DNA from: Pseudoxanthomonas wuyuanensis
GTDB lineage: Bacteria; Pseudomonadota; Gammaproteobacteria; Xanthomonadales; Xanthomonadaceae
Assembly: GCF_900215535.1 (NCBI RefSeq)
Contig: NZ_OCND01000002.1
Span: forward strand, 496,001-560,000
Length of the DNA: 64,000 nucleotides
Reading direction: 5' to 3'
Under the pieces are notes generated by a model. It was not told the origin of the DNA and made no database searches. It saw nothing but the letters and a program-made list of their open reading frames with translations. This document shows positions 11,583-22,464 of this stretch, piece after piece. Each line of letters opens with the position of its first letter. Within the stretch, counting starts at the first letter, position 1. The position numbers and the translations under genes were made by a program.

Positions 11583-12349
11583 GCCCGGCGCTGTGGGCGG
11601 ATTGGCCTGTACCGCCCCGTGTACGCGCCTTCACCACGCTGCGCCACGGTCTGGGCGGGTCGCTGCCGCCGTTGGACAGCTTCAACCTGGGCGCGCGCTG
11701 TGGCGATGACCCACAGACAGCGGCGCGTAACCGCACCGCACTGGAACAGCATTTCGCGCTGCCATCGTCGCCACACTGGTTGCAGCAGGTGCATGGCACC
11801 GGAGTGCTGCGGTTTGACGCTGCCGCCCCCACCCCCGCTCCTACGCCAGCAGGGGAGGGGGCCGAACCCGTTGCCGACGCTTCGGTCACTTCCACCCCCG
11901 GCGTGGTCCTGGCCATACTCACCGCGGACTGCCTGCCGGTGGTGTTCGCCGCCGAGGATGGCTCCGCAGTCGGTGCGGCACATGCCGGCTGGCGCGGGTT
12001 GGCGGGCGGGGTGCTGGAAAACACCGTGGCGGCCATGGACGTCGCTCCGGAACGCATCGTCGCCTGGCTGGGACCGGCGGCCGGGCCACAGGCTTACGAA
12101 GTCGGAGAGGACATGTTCGATGCCTTCGTTTCGCGCGACGCTCGCGCGGCGTCCGCTTTCACCGCCACCCGCCCGGGCCACTGGAATGCGGACCTGTACG
12201 GACTCGCGCGCCAGCGCCTGGCTGAGGCCGGCGTCACCCGGGTTTCCGGTGGCGGCCTCTGCACCATTTCCGATCCGCAACGCTTCTATTCGTACCGGCG
12301 CGACGCCCGCACCGGCCGCATGGCGACGGTGGTATGGATGCAGCCATAG
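11579..12349 (+). CDS. pgeF: Peptidoglycan editing factor PgeF / purine nucleoside phosphorylase (YfiH family)
   Basis: Multicopper-oxidase-fold protein (laccase-like, DUF152) of 256 residues. In E. coli it prevents wrong amino acids entering peptidoglycan; homologues act on adenosine and inosine. The metal-site residues are visible: His in [10 protein letters not shown], Cys in [10 protein letters not shown] and His in [14 protein letters not shown]. The C-terminal [19 protein letters not shown] is a signature. The start overlaps the rluD stop (ATGA). Oddity: a 36-base REP-like palindrome at 11826-11861 is read in frame between the first His region and the Cys motif as a Pro/Ala/Gly-rich insert. 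Confidence 0.92.
   Translation: MSPALWADWPVPPRVRAFTTLRHGLGGSLPPLDSFNLGARCGDDPQTAARNRTALEQHFALPSSPHWLQQVHGTGVLRFDAAAPTPAPTPAGEGAEPVADASVTSTPGVVLAILTADCLPVVFAAEDGSAVGAAHAGWRGLAGGVLENTVAAMDVAPERIVAWLGPAAGPQAYEVGEDMFDAFVSRDARAASAFTATRPGHWNADLYGLARQRLAEAGVTRVSGGGLCTISDPQRFYSYRRDARTGRMATVVWMQP
11826..11861. repeat. REP-like palindrome inside pgeF
   Basis: CCCCCACCCCCGCT (11826-11839) can pair with AGCAGGGGAGGGGG (11848-11861) at 12 of 14 positions around an 8-base loop. It resembles the palindrome before nadE. The length is a multiple of three, so the frame is kept, and it encodes a stretch rich in Pro, Ala and Gly. Confidence 0.5.
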
Positions 12350-12870
12350 GCGGACCGTTGTTCCCGCGCGCGGCCGGCGACGGATTTGCGGACCTGCCGC
12401 CGTCCGTGCGGGCATTGCACCTGCGGCAAGGGCGCCAGCGCTACGCCGGCCAGGTGGAGGTCGAACGCGGCAAAGGCTGGCTCGCACGGCTGTTTGCCGC
12501 CGCGACCCGGCTGCCGCCTGCGGGCCGGGGGCCGCTGCTGGTCGAGATCGATGCCGATGCCCGGGGCGAGCGCTGGGTGCGCCACATCGGTGGCCGCCGC
12601 ATGCCATCGCGCTTGTGGTTTCGGGATGGCCTGTTGTGCGAGCAGTTGGGGCTGGCGCGGTTCGGTTTTCGCCTGGACGTCGAAGGCGGGGCCCTGGCGT
12701 GGCGGGTCGCGCGCGTGCACGCGCTGGGCATTCCGCTACCCCTGAGCTGGTTCGGCGAGGTGCGGGCGCGGGAATCCGAGCAGGATGGCCGTTACCGTTT
12801 CGATGTGCGCGCGGTGCTACCGGGCGTTGGATTGCTGGTCCATTACCGAGGCTGGCTGGATGTCGGCTGA
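12334..12870 (+). CDS. DUF4166 domain-containing protein
   Basis: A 178-residue protein whose features fit the DUF4166 family: LPPSVRALHL near the N-terminus, GRRMPSRLWFRDGLLCEQLG in the middle, and HALGIPLPLSWFGEVRARES with a C-terminal YRGWLDV. No signal peptide or membrane segment is evident. It overlaps the end of pgeF by 16 bases and the next gene by 11 bases, so the three are co-translated. Function is unknown; in other bacteria this family often occurs beside or fused to dehydrogenase-like or DUF393 proteins. Confidence 0.8.
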   Translation: MDAAIGGPLFPRAAGDGFADLPPSVRALHLRQGRQRYAGQVEVERGKGWLARLFAAATRLPPAGRGPLLVEIDADARGERWVRHIGGRRMPSRLWFRDGLLCEQLGLARFGFRLDVEGGALAWRVARVHALGIPLPLSWFGEVRARESEQDGRYRFDVRAVLPGVGLLVHYRGWLDVG

Positions 12871-13291
12871 CGGCGCCGGGTTGGCCGATGCGGGCCCCAT
12901 CATCGTGTTCGACGGCATCTGCGTGCTGTGCAATGGCTGGGTGCGCTTCCTGTTGAAGCGCGACCACCGGCAGCGCTATCGCTTTGCCGCCATGCAGACC
13001 GATGCCGGCCGGGCACTGCTGGCGGCGCATGGCCTGGACCCCGATGAGCCGGCCTCGTTCCTGCTGGTGGAAAACGGCCGCGCTTGGACCGATACCGATG
13101 CCATCGTCCGTGTCCTGGGCGATCTGGGCGGCCCATGGAGGGGCGCGGCGGCGATGAGGCTGCTGCCGAAATGGCTGCGCGATAGGCTGTATCGCCGGGT
13201 GGCGCGCAACCGATACCGCTGGTTCGGGACCACCGTTTGCCATGTGCCCACCGAAGCGCAACGCGCCAGATTCCTCGACCAACCCTTGTAG
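12860..13291 (+). CDS. DCC-family thiol-disulfide oxidoreductase-like protein (DUF393)
   Basis: A 143-residue protein with the N-terminal DxxCxxC motif of the DCC/YuxK family (D18-G-I-C21-V-L-C24, followed by NGWVRFLL). FAAMQTDAGRALL and SFLLVENGRAWTDTDAIVRV are further family features. A thioredoxin-like redox role is predicted for the family but not proven. The start is the ATG overlapping the DUF4166 gene; a longer open frame upstream is only overlap. Pairing with DUF4166 suggests a shared, still unknown pathway. Confidence 0.82.
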   Translation: MSADGAGLADAGPIIVFDGICVLCNGWVRFLLKRDHRQRYRFAAMQTDAGRALLAAHGLDPDEPASFLLVENGRAWTDTDAIVRVLGDLGGPWRGAAAMRLLPKWLRDRLYRRVARNRYRWFGTTVCHVPTEAQRARFLDQPL

Positions 13292-13341
13292 GAATGACGT
13301 CGATCGCACCTGCTTTGATTCCGCTTCGGAGAGAATGCCAT

Positions 13342-13800
13342 ATGGTCTTGCGAACCTTGTTGTTGACGACATTCCTGGCGGTCGCCGGCTGCGCCAGCCA
13401 TGCGCGTCAGCCCGCCGCGCATGCGGCCGCTTCATCGCTGCAGGGCGATGACGCTCGTCCGCAGCAGGCGCAGGGCTGGATCCGCAGCGAGCTGTATTTT
13501 GGGGTCGGCATCGAGGGCGACGCCGATTCGGCCATTGGCGAAGCGCAATGGCGCGCATTCCTGGACAAGGAGGTGACGCCGCGCTTCCCGGACGGACTGA
13601 CGGTGTTCGATGCTTACGGGCAATGGCTGTTCCGCGGGGCGCAGGGGCCGGAGCGGTTGAATTCGAAGGTGCTGGTGATCCTGCACGAGGATACGCCGCT
13701 GCGCCGGGCCGATATCGAGGCGATCCGGCTGGCATGGAAGCAGGCGACCAAGCACCAGTCGGTGCTGTGGTCGCAGCAGGCGGTGGAGGTGTCGTTCTAG
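13342..13800 (+). CDS. DUF3574-like lipoprotein
   Basis: A 152-residue protein with a short lipoprotein signal ending at Cys17 (MVLRTLLLTTFLAVAGCAS). It continues with WIRSELYFGVG, FLDKEVTPRFPDGLTVFDAYGQW, and KVLVILHEDT followed by IRLAWKQATKHQSVLW, which match the DUF3574 pattern as I know it. GGAGAG lies nine bases before the chosen ATG; a longer upstream frame gives a non-secreted N-terminus and was not used. It probably resides in the periplasm or outer membrane. Function unknown; it precedes the clpB heat-shock promoter. Confidence 0.72.
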   Translation: MVLRTLLLTTFLAVAGCASHARQPAAHAAASSLQGDDARPQQAQGWIRSELYFGVGIEGDADSAIGEAQWRAFLDKEVTPRFPDGLTVFDAYGQWLFRGAQGPERLNSKVLVILHEDTPLRRADIEAIRLAWKQATKHQSVLWSQQAVEVSF

Positions 13801-13936
13801 CGCGGCGTGGAGCCCTGGCTGTCCGCCGCATGGATTCGGGTTGGAGGAGCCGTTTCGAGCGACGGCGTCGCTGGGACCGGCGTGGAAATGACGGGGCGCG
13901 ACCCGGCCTGCGGCTGACCGCCCGTCTCCGGAGCCC

Positions 13937-13964
13937 CTTGAAACGCTGCCGCATAGCCGCATCT
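13937..13964 (+). promoter_or_regulatory. Sigma-32 (RpoH) heat-shock promoter of clpB
   Basis: CTTGAAA (13937-13943) and CCGCATCT (13957-13964) are separated by 13 bases. This is very close to the E. coli sigma-32 consensus CTTGAAA-N13-15-CCCCATNT. Transcription would start near 13971, about 45 bases before the clpB ATG. Confidence 0.75.
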
Positions 13965-14014
13965 GGGTAGCATCTGCCGGCGCTTGCCGGCCTCTTCTTG
14001 CCGAGGTTTTCCCG

Positions 14015-16600
14015 ATGCGGATGGACAAGCTCACCTCGCGTTTCCAGCAGGCGCTGGCCGACGCGCAGTCGCTGGCCGTGGGCCGCGACCACAACCTGAT
14101 CGAACCGGTGCATGTGCTGACCGCGTTGCTGGACCAGTCCGGCGGCAGCACGCGGCCGCTGCTGGTCCAGGCCGGAGTCAACATCCCGGTGCTGCGCGAG
14201 CGGCTGACCGAGGCGCTGGACAAGCTGCCCAAGGTTTCCGGCCAGGCCGGCAATCTGTCCATCGGCAACGATCTGGGCCGCTTGCTCAATGTCACCGACA
14301 AGCTGGCCCAGCAGCGCGGCGATCAGTACATCGCCAGCGAGTGGTTTGTGCTGGCTGCGCTGGACGACAGTGGCGCGGCCGGCAAGGCGCTGAAGGATTC
14401 GGGCGCCAACAAGGCCAAGCTGGAAGCGGCCATCGAAAAGATCCGCGGCGGCGAGAGCGTGCAATCGGAGAATGCCGAAGACCAGCGCCAGGCGCTGGAG
14501 AAGTACACCATCGATCTGACCGAACGCGCCGAGTCCGGCAAGCTGGATCCGGTGATCGGCCGCGATGAGGAAATCCGCCGCACCATCCAGGTCCTGCAGC
14601 GCCGGACCAAGAACAACCCGGTGCTGATCGGCGAGCCGGGCGTGGGCAAGACCGCGATCGTCGAGGGCCTGGCCCAGCGCATCGTCAACGGCGAAGTGCC
14701 CGAGGGACTGCGCGGCAAGCGGGTGCTGTCGCTGGACATGGGCGCGCTGATTGCCGGCGCCAAGTTCCGCGGCGAATTCGAGGAACGGCTGAAGGCGGTG
14801 CTGAGCGATCTGTCCAAGAACGAAGGCCAGATCATCCTGTTCATCGATGAGTTGCATACGATGGTCGGCGCCGGCAAGGCCGAGGGCTCGATGGACGCCG
14901 GCAACATGCTCAAGCCCGCCTTGGCCCGCGGCGAACTGCATTGCATCGGCGCCACCACGCTGGACGAATACCGCAAGTACGTCGAGAAGGACGCCGCGCT
15001 GGAGCGCCGCTTCCAGAAGGTGTTCGTCGGCGAACCCAGCGTCGAGGACACCATCGCCATCCTGCGCGGATTGAAGGAAAAGTACGCCGTGCACCATGGC
15101 GTGGAAATCACCGATCCGGCCATCGTCGCCGCGGCCACGCTGAGCCATCGCTACATCGCCGACCGGCAGTTGCCGGACAAGGCCATCGATCTGATGGACG
15201 AGGCCGCATCGCGCATCCGCATGGAGATCGACTCCAAGCCCGAAGAGATGGACCGGATGGAGCGGCGCTTGATCCAGCTGAAGATCCAGCGTGAGGCGCT
15301 GAAGAAGGAAAAGGACGCGCAATCGAAGCAACGCCTGGCCGATCTGGAATCGGAAATCGAAAGCCTGCAGAAGGAATTCAGCGATCTGGAGGAAATCTGG
15401 AAGGCCGAAAAAGCCACGCTGACCGGCGCCACCCGGATCAAGGAACAGATCGAGCGCGCCAAGCTGGAATTGGAGGCCGCACAGCGCCGGCAGGACTACG
15501 CGCGCATGAGCGAAATCCAGTACGGCCAACTGCCGGCGCTGGAAAAGCAGCTGGGCGACGCGCAGGAAGTGGAGCAGAAAGGCTTCCGCCTGCTGCAGGA
15601 CAAGGTCACCGATGAGGAGATTGCCGAGGTGGTCTCGCGCTGGACCGGCATCCCGGTCAGCAAGATGCTGGAAGGCGAGCGCGAGAAGCTGCTGAAGATG
15701 GAAGACGCCCTGCATGGCCGGGTCATCGGCCAGGAAGAGGCGATCAAGGTCGTCTCCGACGCGGTGCGGCGTTCGCGCGCCGGGCTGAGCGATCCCAACC
15801 GGCCCAGCGGTTCGTTCCTGTTCCTGGGCCCGACCGGCGTGGGCAAGACCGAGCTGTGCAAGGCACTGGCCGAATTCCTGTTCGACAGCAACGATGCCAT
15901 GGTCCGCATCGACATGAGCGAGTTCATGGAGAAGCACTCGGTGGCGCGTCTGATCGGGGCGCCACCGGGCTATGTCGGCTATGAAGAGGGCGGTTACCTG
16001 ACCGAGGCGGTGCGCCGCCGGCCGTACAGCGTGATCCTGCTGGACGAAGTGGAAAAGGCGCATCCGGACGTGTTCAACATCCTGTTGCAGGTGCTGGACG
16101 ATGGCCGCCTGACCGACGGCCAGGGCCGCACGGTGGATTTCCGCAACGCGGTCATCGTGATGACCTCCAACCTGGGCTCGAACCTGATCCAGGAGCTTTC
16201 CGGCGACACCCCGGAGAGTTACACGCAGATGAAGGCCGCGGTGATGGGCGTGGTGCAGGCGCACTTCCGTCCGGAATTCATCAACCGGCTGGACGACATC
16301 GTCGTGTTCCACCCGCTGGATAAGGCGCAGATCCGCGAGATTGCCCGTATCCAGACCCGCTACCTGGCCAAGCGCCTGGCCGAACGCCAGATTGCGATGG
16401 AGATCAGCGACGCCGCGCTGGCGCTGCTGGGCAATGTCGGCTTCGATCCGGTCTACGGGGCCAGGCCGCTCAAGCGCGCCATCCAGGCGCAGCTGGAAAA
16501 CCCGCTGGCGCAGAAGATACTGGCCGGCGAGTTCGGTGCCGGCGATGCGATCCAGGTCGATGCCGAAGGCGGGCATCTGCAGTTCCGCAAGCGTTCCTGA
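14015..16600 (+). CDS. clpB: ATP-dependent disaggregase ClpB
   Basis: Hsp100 chaperone that extracts polypeptides from aggregates with DnaK. The 861-residue length matches the family. The start [20 protein letters not shown] corresponds to the E. coli N-terminus. The order is: Clp-N repeat domain (1-145), AAA+ module 1 with Walker A GEPGVGKT and [11 protein letters not shown], coiled-coil middle domain (about 400-525, dense in Lys/Glu/Gln), and AAA+ module 2 with [17 protein letters not shown] and [20 protein letters not shown]. It is a single gene behind a sigma-32 promoter. A long open frame on the opposite strand across this gene is a codon-bias shadow. Confidence 0.97.
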   Translation: MRMDKLTSRFQQALADAQSLAVGRDHNLIEPVHVLTALLDQSGGSTRPLLVQAGVNIPVLRERLTEALDKLPKVSGQAGNLSIGNDLGRLLNVTDKLAQQRGDQYIASEWFVLAALDDSGAAGKALKDSGANKAKLEAAIEKIRGGESVQSENAEDQRQALEKYTIDLTERAESGKLDPVIGRDEEIRRTIQVLQRRTKNNPVLIGEPGVGKTAIVEGLAQRIVNGEVPEGLRGKRVLSLDMGALIAGAKFRGEFEERLKAVLSDLSKNEGQIILFIDELHTMVGAGKAEGSMDAGNMLKPALARGELHCIGATTLDEYRKYVEKDAALERRFQKVFVGEPSVEDTIAILRGLKEKYAVHHGVEITDPAIVAAATLSHRYIADRQLPDKAIDLMDEAASRIRMEIDSKPEEMDRMERRLIQLKIQREALKKEKDAQSKQRLADLESEIESLQKEFSDLEEIWKAEKATLTGATRIKEQIERAKLELEAAQRRQDYARMSEIQYGQLPALEKQLGDAQEVEQKGFRLLQDKVTDEEIAEVVSRWTGIPVSKMLEGEREKLLKMEDALHGRVIGQEEAIKVVSDAVRRSRAGLSDPNRPSGSFLFLGPTGVGKTELCKALAEFLFDSNDAMVRIDMSEFMEKHSVARLIGAPPGYVGYEEGGYLTEAVRRRPYSVILLDEVEKAHPDVFNILLQVLDDGRLTDGQGRTVDFRNAVIVMTSNLGSNLIQELSGDTPESYTQMKAAVMGVVQAHFRPEFINRLDDIVVFHPLDKAQIREIARIQTRYLAKRLAERQIAMEISDAALALLGNVGFDPVYGARPLKRAIQAQLENPLAQKILAGEFGAGDAIQVDAEGGHLQFRKRS

Positions 16601-16760
16601 GTCCGCCTGCGGCGTTGGGGCGCCGCGCAAAAGGACAGGTCCGGCAAACTGCCGGGCCTGCCGCGTCGGGGCGTCCGTGACGGAGTTCCGTTTTTTGTGA
16701 ACCAGTCGGTTGAAACGATGCGACCGTTGTTGGTTTCAGGCGGTTTCATGTCAGGATAGC

Positions 16761-16782
16761 GGCGTGCTGGGGGAAGCACGCC
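16761..16782 (+). other. Leader hairpin before the EAL protein gene
   Basis: GGCGTGCT (16761-16768) pairs perfectly with AGCACGCC (16775-16782) around the loop GGGGGA. It ends 12 bases before the ATG. It may influence translation; no riboswitch family is recognised. Confidence 0.35.
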
Positions 16783-16794
16783 TGTATCCAATGC

Positions 16795-19059
16795 ATGCCC
16801 ATCGCTCGATTCCTTGAGAGTCCGTGGTTCCGCGGCCGATACGGCAGGCTGATCCTGTTGGGATCGCTCTGCGTGCTGCTGCAACAGATCCCCGCCAGCT
16901 ACGAAATCGCCTTCATGGGCGTGCGCCTGCCGGCCTCGTTGATTCATTTGCATGCTGGTCTGCTGTTTGCGATAGCGCTGCTGTCGCGCGACCGCGCCGT
17001 TTTCGCCGGCGTCACGTTCATCGCCTATGTGGCCTGGATGGTGCGGCAGTGGAGCATCGGCGGCGGTTCGGCGTCGGTGCTGGCATGGAGCGGCGGTGCG
17101 TGGCTGTTGTCATGGGCATGGACGCTGTTCTGTGCGCGCCTGATCGGATGGCCGGCCGATGGCCGCCTGCAGCGGCAGGGGGTGCTGCGGTTGGCCGTCA
17201 TCGGACTGCTGGTGTTTCCGCTAGGAGTGGCGGCACTGAGCGCCAGCATCATCGTGGTGTCCAACCCGGCGGTCGCGCTCAATGCGGTGTTCCAGACGTT
17301 CTTTGCCAAGCACTTCGGGATGGCGGTGGTCGCGTTGCCGCTGGCGGCGGCATGGGGCGAGCGTGGGCGCCCGGCGGTGCCGCCGCTGCCGATTCGGGGA
17401 GTCTGGCTGCCGCTTCTGCTTTGCATAGGCCTGGCGCTGAGCGTCTGGGCAACCCTGTTGCTGCGCGATTCGCACTTCGGCGCCGTCGAGGCGACCGTGG
17501 TGCTGATGGACTACCGGTTCGCGCTGATCGCAGTGTTGGGCTGGTGCGTGTTGCGGCTGCCGACGCGCCATGCGATGACGCTGTTGTCGGCCAGCGCCTT
17601 CCTGCTGGTCTGGGCCACTGCCGGTACCGCCGGTTACGGCAGCAGCGCGCTGGGATTTCTCAACCTGCTGCATATCGCACTGGAAGTCAGCGTGCTGGTC
17701 GTGGCCATGCTCTATCTGTGGGCGATCAATCGCGACCGGCTGGAGTTGGCCGGACGGCTGTCGGAGGAAACCCTGCGCGACACCGTTACCGGACTTCCCA
17801 ACCTGAAAGCATTGCGCCAGCGCGCCGGGCAGCCGCCGGCCGAACGTGCGGAGCTGGGCTACCTGCTGCTGGATCAGACCGATTCGCTGGTGACCGGTTT
17901 CGGCCTGGATACGCAGGCCGCAGCGATGAAGGCGGTGTCGCGGCGACTGCAGAGCCTGGTCGATACCTATTGCGTGGGCACCGGCCAGTTCGCGCTGTTG
18001 CCGCGCAATGGCGATGCGGATCTATGGGAACGCGTGGTGGCGCTGGTGGAGCACACCGAAATAGACGCCGATGGCCAAGCGCTGCGGCTGCTGCCCTATC
18101 TGGGTGTGGCGGCCTTGGCCGATTGGCGGCCGGAACCGATGGAAGCGGCATTGCTGGCCGCGTCGCATCTGGCTTTCGAGGCGCGCCAGCATGGCGAAAT
18201 CCGCCCGCGCTACAGCGAAATCGGCGATGCGTTGTCGCGCCACTCGCGGCGCCAGCAGATGCAGGATGCGACCGAGGCGCTGGCCTGCCTGCGCAACGAA
18301 CGCGTCGTGCTGTACTTCCAGCCGATCCTGCGCCTGCAACCCGACGGCGTGCGGCCGCAGCCGGGCGAATTGCGCGGTGAGGTCCTGTGCCGTCTGCGCA
18401 ACGAACACGGGGAACTGATTCCGCCGGCCCGTTTCATGGGGCCGATCGAAGCGGCCGGGCGCGGCACGGAGCTGGACCTGGCGGTGCTGAAGGCGCTGTT
18501 CCGGCAGTTGCGCAAGTATCCCGAGGCGTTGCCGCATTGCCGGCAGATTGCCGTCAATCTGACCGGGCAGAGCCTGGCATCGACGAGTTTCCGGATGGAG
18601 CTGCGCGCCTTGCTGGACGATTCGCCGTTGCCGTTGTCGGCATTGTGTTTCGAGATCACCGAGACCGCGGCCATTTCCAGCACGGCCTCGGCCAACCTGA
18701 TGCTGGGCGATTTGCGCAGCCGCGGTTGCCGCATCGCCATCGACGATTTCGGCACCGGCATGCAGAGTTTTGCGCGGTTGAAGGAACTGCCGGTGGATAT
18801 CATCAAGATCGACGGCTCCTTCATCCGCAATGTGGCCGCGCGCGGCAAGGACTATGCGCTGGTGCAGGCGTCGGTGGCGGTGGCCGAAGCGTTCGGCGCC
18901 GCGACGGTGGCCGAGTTTGTGGAAAACGCGGAGATCGAAGACTGCCTGCGCGAGCTCGGCGTGCATTGGGTGCAGGGCTATCTGTACGCCGCCCCGCAAC
19001 CGCTTTCCGAGGTGCTGGCCGCCGCGGCGGATGTCCAGCGGTTGTCGAATGCCAGTTGA
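16795..19059 (+). CDS. Membrane-bound EAL phosphodiesterase with degenerate GGDEF domain
   Basis: Predicted c-di-GMP phosphodiesterase of 754 residues. About eight hydrophobic segments fill residues 1-315 (a MASE-type sensor region). A GGDEF-like domain follows (DTVTGLPNLKAL), but its signature is replaced by GTGQFAL, so cyclase activity is unlikely. The EAL domain keeps GEVLCRL (EVL in place of EAL), VNLTGQSL, FEITETA, IAIDDFGTGMQSF, IIKIDGSFI and VAEFVEN, the residues needed for metal binding and catalysis. A hairpin lies at 16761-16782, just upstream of the start. It is probably transcribed alone. Confidence 0.85.
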   Translation: MPIARFLESPWFRGRYGRLILLGSLCVLLQQIPASYEIAFMGVRLPASLIHLHAGLLFAIALLSRDRAVFAGVTFIAYVAWMVRQWSIGGGSASVLAWSGGAWLLSWAWTLFCARLIGWPADGRLQRQGVLRLAVIGLLVFPLGVAALSASIIVVSNPAVALNAVFQTFFAKHFGMAVVALPLAAAWGERGRPAVPPLPIRGVWLPLLLCIGLALSVWATLLLRDSHFGAVEATVVLMDYRFALIAVLGWCVLRLPTRHAMTLLSASAFLLVWATAGTAGYGSSALGFLNLLHIALEVSVLVVAMLYLWAINRDRLELAGRLSEETLRDTVTGLPNLKALRQRAGQPPAERAELGYLLLDQTDSLVTGFGLDTQAAAMKAVSRRLQSLVDTYCVGTGQFALLPRNGDADLWERVVALVEHTEIDADGQALRLLPYLGVAALADWRPEPMEAALLAASHLAFEARQHGEIRPRYSEIGDALSRHSRRQQMQDATEALACLRNERVVLYFQPILRLQPDGVRPQPGELRGEVLCRLRNEHGELIPPARFMGPIEAAGRGTELDLAVLKALFRQLRKYPEALPHCRQIAVNLTGQSLASTSFRMELRALLDDSPLPLSALCFEITETAAISSTASANLMLGDLRSRGCRIAIDDFGTGMQSFARLKELPVDIIKIDGSFIRNVAARGKDYALVQASVAVAEAFGAATVAEFVENAEIEDCLRELGVHWVQGYLYAAPQPLSEVLAAAADVQRLSNAS

Positions 19060-19079
19060 GCCAACGCGGCCGGCGGTCG

Positions 19080-20768
19080 CTAGACCGGCTTGACCCGCAA
19101 TGCGCGGTAGGGCGGTGTGGACAGCACCATCTCGGCCAGCGAGAACGCCAGTTCGCGTTCGGCCAGGATCGCGCCGTCGGCGCCGTGTTCGAGCAGGTGC
19201 TTGACCTCGGCATCGCTGTGCGCGCGCGCCAGCAGGGTCAGCGATGGGTTGATTGCCCGCAGCTTGGCCAATGTCTCGCCGGCCTCCAATGGCTGCGGAA
19301 TGGCCAGTACCGCAATCTTTGCGTTCTCCGGATGCGCTTCGGCCAGCACCTTGTCGGCGGCGGCGCTGCCGCGGATGCCGGGGATGCCTTTGGCGTGCGC
19401 ACGGGCGACGTGGTCGGCGTTGTCGTCGATGACGATCAGCGGAACGCCGCGGTCGCGCAGCACGTTGGCCAACTCGCTGCCGACCCGGCCGTAGCCGATG
19501 ATGATGGCGTGATCGGCAACATCCAGCGACGGGCCCGGCGGCAGTTCGGGCTCCGGCGCGATAGCGATGCCGGCGTCCCTTCTGGCCTGCCACCTTCCCA
19601 GCCACGAGAACAGGAACGGGTTGGCGACGATCGACAGCAGCGCGCCGGCCAGGATCAGATCGTGGCCTTCCTGCGGCAGGATCTTCAGGCTCAGGCCCAG
19701 CCCGGCCAGGATGAAGGAAAACTCGCCGATCTGCGCCAGGCTGACGGAAATGGTCAGCGCGGTGTCCTTGGGGTGGCCGAACAGGCGCACGATGGCGAAC
19801 GCGGCCAGCGACTTGCCGACCACGATGATGAAGAAGGTCGCCAGCACCTGCAGCGGGTAGGTCAGCAGGATGCCGGGGTCGAACAGCATGCCGACCGAAA
19901 CGAAGAACAGCACCGCGAACGCGTCGCGCAGCGGCAGCGAATCGCTGGCGGCCTTGTGGCTGAGTTCGGACTCGTTGAGCAGCATGCCGGCGAAGAATGC
20001 GCCCAGCGCGAACGACACCCCGAACAGCTTGGCCGACCCGAACGCCACGCCCAGCGCGATGGCCAGCACCGCCAGTGTGAACAGCTCGCGCGAACCGGTC
20101 GCCGCAATACGCTCCAGGACCCACGGAATCACCCGGCGCCCCACCAGCAGCATGAAGGCGACGAAGGCGCTGACCTTGACCAGGGTCCAGCCCAGTGCCG
20201 CTGCGACGCTGCCGACTCCGCCATCGCTCTGGCCGGCTTCGCCCATCACCCCGGCCAGCGCCGGCAGCAGTACCAGCGCCAGCACCATCGCCAGGTCTTC
20301 GACGATCAGCCAGCCAATGGCGATGCGGCCGCGGCTGGTATCCAGCAGGCGCCGGTCTTCCAGCGCGCGCAGCAGTACCACGGTGCTGGCCACCGACAAG
20401 GCAAGGCCGAACACGAAGCCGTTGAGCGGCGACCAGCCCATGCCCCAGGCCAGGCCCCAGCCCAGCAGCGTGGCGACCGCGATCTGCGCCACGGCGCCGG
20501 GGATGGCGATGGCTTTGACTTCCAGCAGGTCTTCCAGCGAAAAATGCAGGCCCACGCCGAACATCAGCAGCATCACGCCCAGTTCGGACAGCTGCATGGC
20601 CAGATCCTGATCGGCCACAAAGCCGGGCGTGAACGGTCCCACCAGCATGCCGGCGATCAGATACCCCACCAGCGGCGACAACTTCAGCCTGTTGGCCAGC
20701 GCGCCCAGCACGAAGGCGACCGCAAGGCCGACGGCGATGATGTCGATGAGGCTGGTGTCGTGTTGCAT
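19080..20768 (-). CDS. ybaL: YbaL-type potassium/proton antiporter
   Basis: Kef/CPA2 family inner-membrane antiporter with a C-terminal cytosolic regulatory domain, 562 residues. The N-terminal half has about 12 hydrophobic segments and stretches nearly identical to E. coli YbaL: LSPLVGYLIAGMLVGPFTPG, ELGVMLLMFGVGLHFSLEDL and ASTVVLLRALEDRRLLD. The C-terminal TrkA-N domain has GYGRVGSELA and a ligand-binding acidic strand VIDD. The start is an ATG giving MQHDTSLIDIIAVGLAVAF. It converges on the EAL gene with about 20 bases between stops. A probable role is potassium/pH homeostasis. Confidence 0.92.
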   Translation of the reverse strand: MQHDTSLIDIIAVGLAVAFVLGALANRLKLSPLVGYLIAGMLVGPFTPGFVADQDLAMQLSELGVMLLMFGVGLHFSLEDLLEVKAIAIPGAVAQIAVATLLGWGLAWGMGWSPLNGFVFGLALSVASTVVLLRALEDRRLLDTSRGRIAIGWLIVEDLAMVLALVLLPALAGVMGEAGQSDGGVGSVAAALGWTLVKVSAFVAFMLLVGRRVIPWVLERIAATGSRELFTLAVLAIALGVAFGSAKLFGVSFALGAFFAGMLLNESELSHKAASDSLPLRDAFAVLFFVSVGMLFDPGILLTYPLQVLATFFIIVVGKSLAAFAIVRLFGHPKDTALTISVSLAQIGEFSFILAGLGLSLKILPQEGHDLILAGALLSIVANPFLFSWLGRWQARRDAGIAIAPEPELPPGPSLDVADHAIIIGYGRVGSELANVLRDRGVPLIVIDDNADHVARAHAKGIPGIRGSAAADKVLAEAHPENAKIAVLAIPQPLEAGETLAKLRAINPSLTLLARAHSDAEVKHLLEHGADGAILAERELAFSLAEMVLSTPPYRALRVKPV

Positions 20769-21029
20769 CGGGTCCTGCGTTCAGTGGTGTGAAATGCCAG
20801 TGTCGCCGATGGCCGAAAGGCGAGGCAATCCGAAGCTGAGCCGCGCGTTCAGTCCTGCACGCCGCCGCCGTGCGATATACCGCGACCGTTGTACTGCGAA
20901 CGGCGCCAGCGCGCCATCGAATGCTGCGTTCCGGCGTTCCGGCGTTCCGGCAGTCTTGCAGCGTGACGGCGGAGACCGGCACGGCGAACGTGGGCGCCGG
21001 CCCGGGGATTGCGGCCATCACCGCCGCTG
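20769..21029. other. Intergenic segment with CGTTCCGG triplet repeat
   Basis: There is no credible gene between ybaL and the protease terminator. Three tandem copies of CGTTCCGG lie at 20927-20950. Nothing else is recognised. Confidence 0.4.
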
Positions 21030-21062
21030 AAAAGAAAAACCCCGGTGGACCCGGGGTTTTCC
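21030..21062 (-). terminator. Terminator of the subtilase gene
   Basis: AAAACCCCGG (21036-21045) and CCGGGGTTTT (21051-21060) form a perfect 10-bp stem with a 5-base loop. On the minus strand it is followed by a T-rich run. It lies 29 bases past the protease stop. Confidence 0.88.
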
Positions 21063-21090
21063 AAGTGCATCGGTCCGGCTCGCGTGCCGG

Positions 21091-22464
<1,374 letters not shown>

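Noticed and set aside
11318-16630. A 1770-codon open frame on the minus strand opposite rluD, pgeF and clpB
   Set aside because: It mirrors strongly conserved genes on the other strand, its translation is His/Gln/Arg-rich low-complexity sequence, and it has no start context. It results from high GC at third codon positions.
16601-16760. Intrinsic terminator after clpB
   Set aside because: ACGG-AGTT-CCGT followed by T residues near 16680-16697 is only a 4-bp stem; too weak to list.
18022-21021. A 999-codon minus-strand frame across the EAL gene and ybaL
   Set aside because: It runs antisense to the EAL domain and out of frame through ybaL; no recognisable domain and an Arg/Gly-rich composition.
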